A stretch of DNA of 64,000 bases from Liolophura sinensis (taxonomy: Eukaryota > Mollusca > Polyplacophora > Chitonida > Chitonidae), in contig NC_088295.1 in assembly GCF_032854445.1 (NCBI RefSeq), positions 50,455,385-50,519,384 on the forward strand, in the 5' to 3' direction. Made by a program: the position numbers and the translations under genes. Each line of letters opens with the position of its first letter. Positions within the stretch are counted from its first letter, which is position 1. The notes beneath the pieces are model-generated. The model saw only the letters and a program-made list of their open reading frames with translations. It was not told the origin of the DNA and searched no databases. Of the stretch, positions 1 to 12,087 are shown piece by piece.

Positions 1-50
1 ATATTGTGAGTATCGCCCACAGCAAGGAAAGAGTTGTCAATAACAATTCG
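1..50 (-). repeat. Repeat shared with 4222-4271
   Basis: atattgtgagtatcgcccac and agcaaggaaagagttgtc occur here and at 4224-4261 with one or two differences. On the minus strand both copies keep the same open frame (VIDNSFLAVGDTHN). This may be the edge of a mobile element that extends left of the window. Confidence 0.6.
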
Positions 51-2130
51 ACCAAGGCTTGCTTGAACGCTTTCATTCGCTTTTTGTTTTCGCCTTGTTT
101 CTCTTGGGTGTCTTAACATGCACCTGAAGTTTTCCAGTTTCTATTCTCTTGCCAATGTCCCCTGATACCTGTAAAAGAACTATGTTTTTACTGTACAGGT
201 CTGCTGGTAATTATAAAAAAAAACCTTTGTAAGGATTATACATTGTAGCCAGGAGAAAAACAAATAAACCTTCAGATTTGGTCAAATTATGTATGGTTAT
301 CTTTTTTTGTTTTGTTTGTTTATTTGTAATGATATACATGTAAATTACTTCGGATAACAAGGTAGCTACATGTATGTACTACACACAGTACAAAACAGCA
401 CAAATGCTCATTGTGGGAAACAATTGGCTCACCGCCATTAAACACACCTTTATTACAGGTCACATGTTTTCAACTCCCTTAAGTGCTGTAGCTGCATGTG
501 GTTTATGAAATGGTGATGAGCCACAGCCATGATCTGGTATAACCTGTCTGCACTCATTGCACAGATGCATCCTGGGATAGGGTTGATGGGTCCCTTAAGA
601 CATGCCTGTGGAAAACATTGCAATGGCCTCGCTTGTTACAACTCATGAACATGTACATACAGATGAACAATGAACATTGTTATCAATGGCTGACATATAT
701 TCTAGATTATTTTATCTATATGATTTTCTAATTATAATCATATCTAGAAAAAGTTGATGGTTCTGAGCTCATGCTGGTGACAGTGTGACCGTACATAAAA
801 TTTTTTTTATCTAATGCAAGTCAAAATGATGCTATCAGAGAGCTTTTAAATGTGTGAATAAAAAAAATATGTATAGAAACTTATCTTTTTATTGGCAAAT
901 CATCATGTTTTTGTTCAGTTTACTTGTTAGTTTTCATAGAAAATTGATTAGTTCAGAAACCTGAACGTTTCTCCTGGAACTAAAATGGCTCGATCTAATG
1001 CAGCTGATGATGATGAAGTTTTCCACTTTGTTTAAATTCCATGAAAAGTAAAATAATAATGAGCTGATCATAAAACACAAATCAGGCTGATGGGAATGGG
1101 CTGCATCTATAGCATACATGTATGTAGTTGTGTTTTGTTTAATTTGCTTGAGGACAATATTGATCTAAACCCCCTTCACACCTCAGGAGCTTTGAATTAG
1201 CAGTTGGCTGTTAGGCCTGACATTAAGGAGAATATTTAACGGTACTAGCATAAGCTTCACTGATGCTTTCTCATTCGAGTTGGAAGCGTGCAGAGGGAGA
1301 CTGGTGAGCACAGCCGCATCCAGACACGTACAAGCATCAGCAGAGAGCTTTTGACGTTTGGCAAACCCCATCTGATTCATTAATATCCGTTCTTTAACCA
1401 GTACCTCATCTGAAGCTAATTACCGAGTTAGGTGGTTTAATCAATGATTCCCTTTGTTGTACCCCTATAGGATGTTGTCACTGGTGTTTCAGTTAGTAAA
1501 GGGTCATTTGCTTCCGAAGGTATCTTCTCTGTGGGAAACAGGTGTACACAAGTTGTCAGCTGAAGGTGTATCATATTAGAACAGCTAACCTCTGGCAACC
1601 GGCAGGGGGACTTTGAGATGTGCATTGTCCGTCATTCTGTCATGCAACAATATGGTCACTGCAGTCTTCTCCCTTTGCTGAACTTTGTCTGAAGGATGTT
1701 TTTATAATATTAGTGACATGATGACTTGGATTGGTTTTGACCTCTTTTGGCCACAGTAATCTTTCCTAGTTGTCTTAACACTTTATCCTGATTTCTGTGA
1801 AACTTCTTCACCAGTTGCCTTTAGACATTGATTGCCTGCAGGTATCTGCGTAAAATAATATGGCTTCTGCAGCCACCTTGGTTTCCTATCTTGCATTAAA
1901 TTTTGTAATAACTTATCCTTATTGATGTTTGTAAAGTAATTTGTTGAGAAGTGATTCTGTTCTGACTTGTTTCACTTCTGTTGTAAATTGTTTTCACATT
2001 TAAAACCTCAGTGATTTGACTTTTTGCCTCACTAGCTTTCCGTCATCAATGTCTGCCAACCTCACCACGTGACCCAACAAGGTCATCCACTGCTTTGCCT
2101 GGATCTGATGTATTTCGGGCCATTCATGTC
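1..2130. other. No gene seen
   Basis: AT-rich unique sequence with poly-T/poly-A runs. Apart from the short repeat at 1-50, nothing supports a gene or RNA. Confidence 0.5.
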
Positions 2131-2132
2131 CC

Positions 2133-2203
2133 GACATATGAAACCTGTGTCCTGACATATGAAACCTGTGTCCTGACATATGAAACCTGTGTCCTGACAT
2201 ATA
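2133..2203. repeat. 21-bp tandem repeat inside a SINE copy
   Basis: Three and a third copies of a 21-bp unit (gacatatgaaacctgtgtcc plus t) start at 2133, 2154, 2175 and 2196. They sit directly before a SINE tail, so the expansion occurred within or at the edge of that SINE. Confidence 0.85.
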
Positions 2204-2204
2204 A

Positions 2205-2340
2205 TTGTCTGCCAGCAAACTGCGGATGGTTTTGGGTTTCCCTCGAGCTCTGCCTGGTTTCCTCCCACCATAATGCTGGTTACTGTGGTATAAGTAAAAA
2301 ATTCTTGAGTACGGTGTAAAACACTAATTAAATAAATAAA
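2205..2340 (+). mobile_element. SINE, 5'-truncated, joined to a 21-bp repeat
   Basis: gtctgccagcaaactgcgga, tcctcccaccataatgctgg, ttcttgagtacggtgtaaaa and the aaataaataaat tail match the body and tail of the local SINE family. Confidence 0.85.
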
Positions 2341-2365
2341 TAAATAAGTACAATTGTCATATTCT

Positions 2366-2460
2366 TCAGTAGGGCATGCAGATGGTCATGGGTTTTCGCT
2401 GAACTTTTTCTCAGTTTCCTCCCACCTTAATGCTGGCTGCCGTCATATAACTGAAATGTT
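2366..2460 (+). mobile_element. SINE body fragment, diverged
   Basis: gcagatggtcatgggttttc, tttcctcccaccttaatgct and gctgccgtcatataactgaa match the SINE body. The tail is missing. Confidence 0.65.
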
Positions 2461-2857
2461 TGGGCAGCAATCATAAGTTTCCAAGGGTTGAGACTTTTTA
2501 AGTCAGTCAAAGTAGCTCCAAGGACATAAAGTCTTAGCTCCATGTTAGCGTGATCCCTAGTGCGTGCTGTGGAGAATTTGCTGTTCTGTGGGACTTCACA
2601 TTTCTTAATCAGCTTAGCCTGTAAGCCCAAGGCAGCACGACCTTGCTGTGTCTTTGAACATCTGTGTTGCAACTCATCATTCTGTCTTTTGACTTCAACT
2701 TGTGCAGGTTTGGGATACAATGATTTGACTAAACTGACCACTTGTATATGTATCATGATGTAGGGTTGATGCTGCCCGTGTTAATATCTTAAAAGAACTG
2801 CTTAAAAATAAATTTAAGAGATTTTCTGGATTCTGTGGCTTTTAAGCAGTCAACAGT

Positions 2858-2938
2858 GCAGATGCGGCAGGTATGCGCAGATGGGGCAGGTATGCACAGA
2901 TGGGTCATGTATGCGCAGATGGAGCAGGTATGCGCAGT
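2858..2938. repeat. 18-bp tandem repeat, about four copies
   Basis: The unit ggcaggtatgcgcagatg repeats about four times with substitutions (cacagatg, gtcatgta, gagcagg). Confidence 0.8.
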
Positions 2939-3014
2939 CTTTTGTTTGCTGTCATCCACAAATATGGTACACAAATCTGTTTATCACTGTTTGTCGTATA
3001 TGTCACCATTGATT

Positions 3015-3122
3015 GTTGACCCTGGGTTTCACCATTTCCCCCCACCCATGAAACCTACCACCCACATATGAGCACAAAATTCTTGAGTGTGGGATAACAG
3101 TAATGAAATCTATAAATAAAAT
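3015..3122 (+). mobile_element. SINE 3' fragment, diverged
   Basis: gggtttcaccatttcccccc, ttcttgagtgtgggataaca and an ataaataaaatt end resemble the SINE tail. Divergence is high. Confidence 0.5.
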
Positions 3123-3666
3123 TAAATGTGTTTTTGTAGTGATGTGCATTCATATTTAATTTTTGCAGATTTTCTTAGTCTGCTTTGTAAAAGGGAATCC
3201 ATGTTAGATTACATTTATTCTTGCAACAGTTGAAAGCATTTTCTGCTAACAAACAAAATAAATTCTGTTTTTTTGTTTTTGTTTTTTTTTTACTGTGAGA
3301 TTTACATTATGTGTGCGATTTTAAGCTTCCTAAATCTATTAGTTTGTTGATTCTAAAAAGAACCTCTCTAAGGTGGGAAGAAAATTAGCTAATAGGCTGT
3401 CCTGCATGCGATTTGTGGATGTAAATTAGATTGTGTTCTTTCTTTAGAACTAATTGCAGCCAATGTGAGGGCGTTATAAAACTGTCATCACGTGGTTCTG
3501 TCGTTTATAATATGTTTGTTGATTCCAGTCTATGTGACGTATAGCTACTTGCAGACATCACTGCGGCCATTGCAATATTAGAAGTGAATATGGTCTTGGG
3601 ACGTAAGATGAATTAAACCCCAGTTAAATATGTAAATAAGCAAGTTCATTAAAGTTAACTAAGGAG

Positions 3667-4320
3667 AATACCCACCGCCTTCTTTCCAGACATAAGCTTG
3701 TCTTTACATACATACATGTGGTGAAATGCAGAAAGCCCACCGCCTTCCTTCCAGACGTAAGCTTGTCTTTACATACATACATCTGGTGAAATGCAGAAAG
3801 CCCACCTCCTTCCTTCCAAACATAACCTGTCTTTACATACATACATGTGGTAAAATGCAGAAAGCCCACCGCCTTCCTTCCAGACATAACCTTGTCTTTA
3901 CATACATTCTTGTGGTGAAATGCAGAAAGCCCACCGTCTTTCTTCCAGACATAACCTTGTCTTTACATACATACATGTGGTGAAATGCAGAAAGCCCATC
4001 ACCTTCCTTCCAGTCCTAACCTTGTCTTTACATATATACATGTTGTGAAATGCAGAAAACCCACCGTCTTTCTTCCAGACATAACCTTGTCACATTTGTC
4101 CACTTTCTCTTCTTTCTAAATCAGTCTTCATCATGACATTTGCCCTTTCCCCTTGAGATAAAGGGGGAAACATGAAGCAGGGAACTTAAATGGGTGTCAT
4201 CTAACCCGAGTGACAAGCCTTTAATATTGTGAGTATCGCCCACAGCAAGGAAAGAGTTGTCGATAACAACTCCTGTCTTTACATATATACATGTGGTAAA
4301 ATGCAGGAAGCCCACCTGCC
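3667..4320. repeat. ~65-bp tandem repeat, about six and a half copies plus one detached copy
   Basis: Units repeat at about 65 bp with the signature gtgaaatgcagaaagcccac followed by cttccttccagacataacct and cttgtctttacatacat. Copies run from 3667 to about 4097. One further copy stands at 4274-4318 after an inserted segment (4098-4273) that ends with a repeat of the first bases of the window. Confidence 0.9.
4135..4271 (-). repeat. Second copy of the repeat at the window start, with open minus-strand frame
   Basis: The minus strand reads VVIDNSFLAVGDTHN, then IKGLSLGLDDTHLSSLLHVS without stops. The first part is conserved with the copy at 1-50. The segment interrupts the 65-bp tandem array. 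I do not recognise the peptide. Confidence 0.45.
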
Positions 4321-5864
4321 TGTTTCCTATAGTTATTGCAGATATTCATGTCATTCTTGTCATTTATAAATGGATAGGAATTCCTAACACCTAACAGCTA
4401 CATGTATGAGCACTGTTTTCGTATGTTCGTCTTGTTTTTGTCCGGGCAGAAGACTAGTTTAAGCAGAATCACCTTGCAATTTTTGACCTGATTTGACCCG
4501 ATAGATATGCCAACCAGTAGGTACATATTGTCAATCAACCACTCATATCAATTATTACTACCAACAAGAGTCTTAATTCACTGACTTTGGGGGTAATAAA
4601 TTTGACAGTCAGGCTTCCAGTGATCAGCTTTTAAATTATCATCCTCATGGGTCATCTCTAGAATAGCAGGGCTCTAGAGGAATCCACTAAATATAGCCAT
4701 TATCTCTAATGGCGATGATAAACTTGTTGTCTATTGGCAGAACGTTTAGTTGTGTCCTTATAAGACTGTATTCACCCTGGATAAGTTGATTGCTTTAATG
4801 ATTTCACCAGCAAAAACATTCACATCAGTATTCCTTGGAATTTTTTTCTGGAACACAGCTTTTCTTGGAAGTATTCTTTTACAAATGTCTGTTTTTGTAC
4901 CATTTTTACCCCTCAACTTGGCATAGAATCCTGTATCACCAGGATGTAACTCTTGGTCATCTCAATTAGAGGTTGTTAGTTAACCTTTGTTGCCATAATT
5001 ATCTAGTGGGCAATCTGCCAGAACATGTATATTAGTAAGGCTTTTTATTTGTTCTGTTTTGAACTTGATCATTAGCTGCTCGTATGCATTATGGGGCTTT
5101 TATTGTTGTCAGATTTAACACAGTCAAAGGGATTCCTACAGATTTGCTTAATTGGAATCTTCCAGATTCTTGTCCAAATCTATTACTAGAAAGCAGATGC
5201 TCTGAAGGTTTTAATGCTTATAAATTTGTGTGATTCCATGTTGATGACTTTACAAATGTTAAACAATTTGTAATTTATTCTAGAAAAAACAAATGAGTTG
5301 GAACATGATTTTTTTATTACAAGAATCCCAGCACATTCCCGTAGTTTTGGTTTAGGGGACTCTTGATGAGAATCTGATTTCAGGATTCCTGTTAAACGTA
5401 AATCCCTGATTAATTGAAGGTTTTGGCTTCAAGACATCCCAGTTTATAATATCTTTGAACAGGCATGTTGTCATGTACAACAGCTGCATAATGTAAATCC
5501 TTCTGGCAGTTAACCGACTAAATGGCTAATTCATTTGATTGGTTCACAGAAATACAGCACAACTGTAGCTGTGGAGGAATTCCATCATTTCACTCCCTGG
5601 CAAAGAAGTTGTAAATTCGTCATTATGTTTCTATGTAGATTTGCATTTCAATGTCACCTCCTTCTCTAGCACCCTTCCATGTAATACATGCAATTGCATT
5701 GCTTAAATCTTCTGGGCACCCTGCTGGCGGAAGGGATTAAGCATTCTTCTTGCCCCATGCAGCCTTGCCAATTCTATTGCAGACTTGAATCCAAGTCCTC
5801 CTGGTATGTCTGCTGTTTTGGGGGGGGGGGGGGGGGTGTCAGTTGAAGGGCTGTGGGTTTGTTT
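4320..5864. other. No gene seen; 16-G tract near the end
   Basis: Unique AT-rich sequence. A run of about 17 G at 5820-5836 precedes the SINE at 5874. No open frame of interest. Confidence 0.5.
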
Positions 5865-6165
5865 GAAAAATTACATTTTTTTCATTTGAATATTTATTTA
5901 TTGATTAGATTGGTGTTTTATGCTACTCTCACCTGCACTACAGTAGCCAGCGTTATGGTGGGAGCTATTTAACCGGGTGGAAAGCCTGGTGAAAGCCCAT
6001 GACCATCTGCAGGTTGCTGCCATACCTGTCCACGTATGACCAGAAGCCAGCATGAGCCTGAACCTACAGCGATCGTACAGTACTAGTGAGGGACTACTCA
6101 GCCATTGTACTGCGTCGGCACAAGTATGGCTCACTACAAGGCCACTGAGACCCCCAGAAAAATTA
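5865..6165 (-). mobile_element. Full-length tRNA-derived SINE
   Basis: On the minus strand the element reads head (tRNA-like), body (gctcatgctggctt, ggcagcaacctgcagatggt, cccaccataacgctgg) and tail (cataaaacaccaat then aataaataaat). A 9-bp target-site duplication (gaaaaatta) at 5865-5873 and 6157-6165 bounds a 283-bp element. Confidence 0.88.
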
Positions 6166-7242
6166 TTGAGAACATAATTGAACACCACTCAAATTAAAAA
6201 AATGCATGTAATTGCACAAATGTTGTAAATTTGTCGATAGAATGAAACAGTCTGTATGAGGGAGGATATGTGATGTGTAAGTGTGTTGTCAGGTAGATCC
6301 ATGCTGGCTGTTTAGTGTAAACCCAACACTGATTATATAGAATTCATGCTGCAGCTCATGGTTTATATTACACTACTTAAGCTCATTTACCCATAAATAC
6401 AACTACAACAATTAGCAAACAATTACCGCCTAATTATTTTAAACTAGGATGTGCCATTGATTATGAGTGAAAACCTGAGATTTATTGTTGTTTTCCTGTT
6501 ATAAATTGTAATGGAACAATATAACACAAATGGCTGCTGTAAAATGTCTCTCCGGGGAGCTCAGGGCTGATTTTCTCATCAGATAAAAAAAGTTATGGAT
6601 TTGCGCAGTTGACTTCCTCTGAATCTGTCAGTGATTGTCTCAATCAGTGTTATGTCACAAGCAATGAAGGTATAATGCTGTATCGCCACAAGTAGAGATC
6701 ATTGCGAGGATTAGTGCTTATGGTTTTGACAAACAGCTTGTGTGGCTAGATGACATGTGGTGGACTGCATGGACGCTACATGGACACTGCATGGCTTTAT
6801 TATAATAACCTGGTGAACTTTTGAAATTGATCATGTTTTTACAGATAAGATAAATCCGTAACAATTTTTTTGCTTAGTGTATCCAGTTTCTACCTGTATA
6901 CATTATAATTGAATTAAAGTTTCATTTCAGTGAAGAATTCTTAATAATTGTTCTTAACACCAGTGAAATATAAAAATTCGTGTAATAATTAAAGATAAAA
7001 AAATACAAATTAAAAATAGAGAGTGTTGAGATGATCAAGTACATGTTTCCTGTTTGCCCCTTGATTCATGAACTGTGATGAAATAAATAAATAAATAACA
7101 GTTTATGATTTATTAGCATGCAACATAGCAGTATACATTCTAACATCTTTTCCATACAAGCAAATGAGTAGGTGGTGTTGTTGTTTTGGAGTCAGACACT
7201 TTAGCGAAACCTTTTTAAAAATAAGAATTAGAAATCATATAA

Positions 7243-7386
7243 GTGGAATATTTTTGAGTACGGCCTAAAACACCAATCAAGTAAATAAATAACGAACCAA
7301 AAAATATTTATCTTGTATCCATGAGCATGGGTTTCCCCAAACTGATAGTTTTGAATATGGCGTAACACTCCAATCAGATAAATACC
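7243..7386 (+). mobile_element. Two SINE 3'-tail fragments
   Basis: 7243-7292 (tttttgagtacggcctaaaa, caccaatcaagtaaataaat) and 7335-7386 (ttttgaatatggcgtaacac) are separate short tails of the same SINE family. Confidence 0.65.
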
Positions 7387-7679
7387 CCAAATTTAGCATT
7401 AATGTTTAACAAACTGATGGGTGACAAAATTCCATTATCAGACATTATATTAAGTGAAAACACTGACAGATTTTATGTATAAATTCTTGTAGACATTTTT
7501 TCTCATGTCATATATCTCCGGGTCTTTTTTTTTTTGTTTTTTGTGTTGCATCAATCTGTAGAAGGTGTACATGTATGTGCCTACTCTTTGTCAGGGCTTT
7601 GTTCATGAAGGGTTTTCATGAAATATTCAGTGAAAGAAAAGAGAAAAAAAAAAAGAATGTGCCAACGTACCCAGCATAG

Positions 7680-8003
7680 CTACTTATTCAGCTTGGGAGT
7701 TGTGAAATGCGGGCTATGTAGATGGGCATATGGTACAGAGTCATGCATCCTACCAACTGCCACCTGACAGCCTGGCTTAATGCCTGTGTTGGAACAGTAA
7801 AATCTGTCATGTAGAAACATTCCCTCTGACAAAATGTCACCACAGGCATTGTTCTCCAGCCCTGGGTACCCCATTCCAGATGTATTCAGCTCTTCAGATG
7901 CCCCGAACAGGCTTATTTCAGGGCAGCACACACTATCGTAAAGTTGTCCTTTAACAGATATCAAAATGCCTTGGGGGTAACAATGCCACGCTGTTTCCTT
8001 CAA
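7680..8003 (-). CDS. Unrecognised 107-codon open frame, minus strand
   Basis: An ATG-to-stop frame with mixed, Cys-containing composition (CCPEISLFGASEELNTSGMG, LENNACGDILSEGMF). No repeat explains it. No family is recognised and no splice partner identified. It may be chance in a locally GC-richer stretch. Confidence 0.2.
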   Translation of the reverse strand: MKETAWHCYPQGILISVKGQLYDSVCCPEISLFGASEELNTSGMGYPGLENNACGDILSEGMFLHDRFYCSNTGIKPGCQVAVGRMHDSVPYAHLHSPHFTTPKLNK

Positions 8004-8780
8004 TTCCAGCTAGGCACCCAATGATGAGAATGGCAGTTTATTTCCTAGAACTCTTTTTCTGAAATAAAACAGAAGCTGTTGATGGAAATTTTACTTTGAA
8101 AATATTGATTTTTTTTCTTTCAGCAGTCTCTTCAGTAGAGTTTATTATTGTGGCATTTTTAATGGCATGTGAATTAACTAATAGTGCTGTCTCACTGGTA
8201 TGGTATGCCTCACACCGCATGACAGCATGCTGAAATAGTTTCGCCTCAAAGGAACTTGTGTTTTACATTGGTTTTCTGTATCTCTGGATGATCTAGTAAT
8301 TACTACCTGCCATCTTAGCATATAGTAGTAGGCCTGTATGAATTAGGTCAAGATCTTGATTTGCCCCTGTCTAGCAGTATGTGTGTGTCCATGGCGGGCC
8401 TGCAATATTGTCAACAGAACTTTTAAAAAATCAACTTCAAAATTTGGTACGTGTTAATCACAATGATTATGACCTGATTGTTTTCCATTTTCACTGGATT
8501 TTTACAACTATAGCTACATGATTGACTGTTACATTGTGAGCCAGATTTCTTACAAACAGATTGGCTTACAATGAGAGTTTAGAATTCGGCTTTTATGACA
8601 CTGTTGACCCTGATTCAGATTAGATACAGACTGCTTCAAGTTCACTTCTTGCAATTTTTCCGTTATCTTGTTTATTTAGGAATTTTCTTTTGGTGTGAGA
8701 GATTCATTGTTAACAGCTCTACGGACAGATGTGTAGATGTCTTCTCAGTATTCTCCATGTCTACAACAAGGATGTGATGT

Positions 8781-8810
8781 GGGTGGGTGGGGTGGGGATG
8801 TGGGGTGGGG
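8781..8810 (+). other. G-quadruplex candidate
   Basis: Six G-runs of 3-4 (gggtgggtggggtgggg, then tggggtgggg) with loops of 1-3 nt make a strong intramolecular G4 motif on the plus strand. Confidence 0.75.
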
Positions 8811-9008
8811 CGGTCATATGTTGTTTGCTAACTCCCGGCGTAGCATTATTGATCTGTAGCAGATTCACTGATATGTATGGAGAAGGCATTTTGTTTTTAT
8901 TATGTTACAGCGAACATTCGTTAATTAAGAGACGAATGAATGATTCCCTCATCCATTTGCCAGGTCAGGTCTCTAAATACCTCCTGAGAGTTAAGTGTAG
9001 TGTTTGCT

Positions 9009-10306
9009 GTCAGATATGAACTCATATATGTCACTGTCAATAAAGCACCTCACTGAATATCACTGGCAGTCATATATGTCATTGTGTAGAAAGCACCTCA
9101 CTGAATATCACTGGCAGTCATATATGTCACTGTGTAGAAAGCACCTCACTGAGTATCAGTGGCAGTCGAATATGTCACTGGGAACAAAGCACCTCACTGA
9201 ATATCAGTGGCAGTCATGTATGTCACTGTGTAGAAAGCACCTCACTGAATATCACTGGTAGTCATATATGTCACTGTGTAGAAATTACCTCACTGAATAT
9301 CACTGGCAGTCATATATGTCACTGTAGAAAGCACCTCACTGAATATCAGTGGCAGTCATATATGTCACTGTGTAGAAATTACCTCACTGAATATCACTGG
9401 CAGTCATATATGTCACTTTGTAGAAAGCACCTCACTGAATATCACTGACAGTCATATATGTCACTGTGTAGAAAGCACCTCACTGAATATCACTGGCAGT
9501 CATATATGTCACTGTGTAGAAAGCACCTCACTGAATATCACTGACAGTCATATATGTCACTGTGTAGAAATTACCTCACTGAATATCAGTGGCAGTCATA
9601 TATGTCACTGTAGAAAGCACCTCACTGAATATCAGTGGCAGTCATATATGTCACTGTGTAGAAAGCACCTCACTGAATATCACTGGCAGTCATATATGTC
9701 ACTTTGTAGAAAGCACCTCACTGAATATCACTGACAGTCGTATATGTCACTGTGTAGAAAGCACCTCACTGAATATCACTGACAGTCATATATGTCACTG
9801 TGTAGAAATTATCTCACTGAATATCAGTGGCAGTCATATATGTCACTGTGTAGAAAGCACTTCACTGAATATCAGTGGCAGTCATATATGTCACTGTGTA
9901 GAAAGCACCTCACTGAATATCACTGGCAGTCATATATGTCACTTTGTAGAAAGCACCTCACTGAATATCACTGACAGTCATATATGTCACTGTGTAGAAA
10001 GCACCTCACTGAATATCACTGACAGTCATATATGTCACTGTGTAGAAATTATCTCACTGAATATCAGTGGCAGTCATATATGTCACTGTGTAGAAAGCAC
10101 TTCACTGAATATCAGTGGCAGTCATATATGTCACTGTGTAGAAAGCACCTCACTGAATATCACTGGCAGTCATATATGTCACTGTGTAGAAAGCACCTCA
10201 CTGAATATCACTGACAGTCATATATGTCATTGTGTAGAAAGCACCTCACTGAATATCACTGGCAGTCATATATGTCACTGTGTAGAAAGCACCTCACTGA
10301 ATATCA
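9009..10306. repeat. 48-bp minisatellite, about 27 copies, with 240-bp higher-order unit
   Basis: The unit begins gtcatatatgtcactgtgta and ends cactgaatatcactggca, 48 bp in all. Two copies lack 2 bp (tcactgtagaaa; near 9315 and 9601, 286 bp apart). From about 9792 the pattern repeats at 240 bp (five units), with the same variant order at 9792 and 10032. Because 48 is divisible by 3 the array is open in frame, which explains a 249-codon reading frame (9589-10338). I do not regard that as a gene. Confidence 0.95.
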
Positions 10307-10339
10307 CTTTTGTGCATCCTCTGCAAAACTGTTGCTGAC

Positions 10340-11011
10340 CAGAAAAGCCGTGTTACAAGTATGATGTGCATTGTTAGAATTAGGTGATCCACATTGAAAG
10401 ATTGTTAGCCATTAGGAGGCATCAGAATCCGATCTGGAAGCCATGCTGAGTTGTTTGTATTTCTGATGCAGTGATACATGGACATTGGGATGGAGATGAC
10501 AAGGACATGAAATGTGGTTCACAATATATAACGTAGGATTCATTCATAGATTCTCCTCGTGGATTTCATCTAAGAGTTCATATTAGCCAGATGAGGGTCT
10601 TAATTTCTCTTTAGAATTCCACGACCGTGCTAGCTCCTTATCTTGAATAATAAAAGGGGCTGGTGGCTCAGTAACAGGAGTTAAAATTGTCCCCAAGAGC
10701 GAATTATCTTACACGTGTGTTGTATTGTTTTCGTGCTGACATATGATCTGACTGAAACATTGCTGAAAACTATTTTGACCATTTGATTTATTTGTTGAAT
10801 AAATTGATGATAGTTCACCACTTATTGTATATTTGTACTGTAATTCTTCCACCTTTTTGCGTGTTTTGTCTCAGAAATCAAAGTAAAAAGGTGCATAGTT
10901 TGCCTTTCATATGTGAAACGTTGGAGAAACATTAATATAGTTTTGTGTTATATGTATTTGATTGAACTTTTACATGTACAGTATACATTTGTTGATCTGT
11001 CCTAAAATGCT
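10340..11011. other. No gene seen
   Basis: Unique sequence between the 48-bp minisatellite and a SINE. No coding or RNA signals. Confidence 0.5.
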
Positions 11012-11165
11012 GGACGTAAGTGGGAAAGTCTGCCAGCAACCTGCGGATGGTCGTGGGTTTCCCCCAGGCTCTGCCCGGTTTCCACCCACCATAATGCTGG
11101 CCGCCGTCGTATAAGTGAAATATTCTTGAGTACGGCGTAAAACACCAATCAAACAAATGAATAAA
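11012..11165 (+). mobile_element. SINE, 5'-truncated
   Basis: It contains gtctgccagcaacctgcgga, gtttccacccaccataatgc, ggccgccgtcgtataagtga, and tacggcgtaaaacaccaatc followed by aaacaaatgaataaa. The tRNA head is absent. Confidence 0.88.
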
Positions 11166-11643
11166 ATGCTGGAGGTGTTGATTATATGGGGTATGTTTTG
11201 GTTTCTATCTGGAATGTTGAAGCACTCAATGCTGATAGGGAGTGGCAAGTTTTCATCACCTATGTACAAATAGAGGTACAGGCACATGGAGCTCCTGAGC
11301 TGGAACTAAACATAAACACACCTGACAGGTTAACGAGCCATCCAACTGGCAGTTGTTGGCTCCACTGTTTGCCACTGTTCTAATTGTACTGACTTTTTAC
11401 ACGCACCAACAGGCATAGCAGTGTCTTTATACAAGTAGTTTAACCTAAATTTTATCGCCAAGAATTTATTATTTGTTTTGTTCAGATTATTGAGATTTTC
11501 ACACCAGAAAAACATTTATTTCCACAGTATTGGTTTCCTGTTTTGTGTTGAATTTGCAGCTGATCAGTAAGTTTAGGATTTGCACTTTTCTAAGCATTGG
11601 TTTTGTGTAGAAGTTAAGCCCAATGTGTATACCATATGTTATT

Positions 11644-11683
11644 GAGGGGGGGAGGGGGGCAAGATGCCCCTCCCCCTCCCCTC
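11644..11683. other. G-run/C-run imperfect hairpin
   Basis: A G-rich arm (11644-11660) and a C-rich arm (11666-11683) are separated by aagat and can pair over about 15 positions with two G-T wobbles and one mismatch. The same runs could fold as G-quadruplex and i-motif. Confidence 0.7.
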
Positions 11684-11825
11684 ACTCATCTCCTACCCTA
11701 AATATATGCTTACCAGTACAAGTACAACCTGCTGTCATATCATCATTAACAGTGACTCCCCAAATGTATGGGCAAATAATGAGGTTCCTGAAAGATCACA
11801 TGATATTAATAGAGTTCCTTCTGAA

Positions 11826-12087
11826 CAAGGGCTCAGTTGGTTAGCACGCTAGAGCAGCGTAATGACCCAGGATCCTCTCACCAGTGTGGTTGCTGTGAGT
11901 TCAAGTCCAGCTCATGCTGGCTTCCTCTCTAGCTGTACGTGGGAAGGTCTGCCAGCAACCTGCGGATGGTCATGGGTTTCCACCACGCTCTGCCCGGTTT
12001 CCACCCACCATAATGCTGGCCGCTGTCGTATCAGTGAAATATTCTTGAGTACGGCGTAAAACACCAGTCAAATAAATAAATAAATCT
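11826..12087 (+). mobile_element. SINE, near full length, with pol III boxes
   Basis: The head has an A-box-like gctcagttggttagcacg and a B-box-like gagttcaagtcc, followed by the common body and an aaataaataaataaat tail. It is among the better-preserved copies. Confidence 0.9.

Larger units (their letters stand above)
6166..9008. other. Mostly unique sequence without a supported gene
   Basis: Contains SINE tails near 7.3 kb, one unrecognised minus-strand frame (7680-8003) and the G4 candidate at 8781. The rest is AT-rich with no signals. Confidence 0.5.

Noticed and set aside
2427-2756. 109-codon minus-strand frame
   Set aside because: Its C-terminal end is SINE-derived (FQLYDGSQH). The rest has no recognisable domain.
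9009-10306. CRISPR array
   Set aside because: Units are contiguous without unique spacers, and the genome is eukaryotic.
9589-10338. 249-codon plus-strand open frame
   Set aside because: It is the 48-bp minisatellite, whose unit is a multiple of three and lacks stops. There is no gene context.
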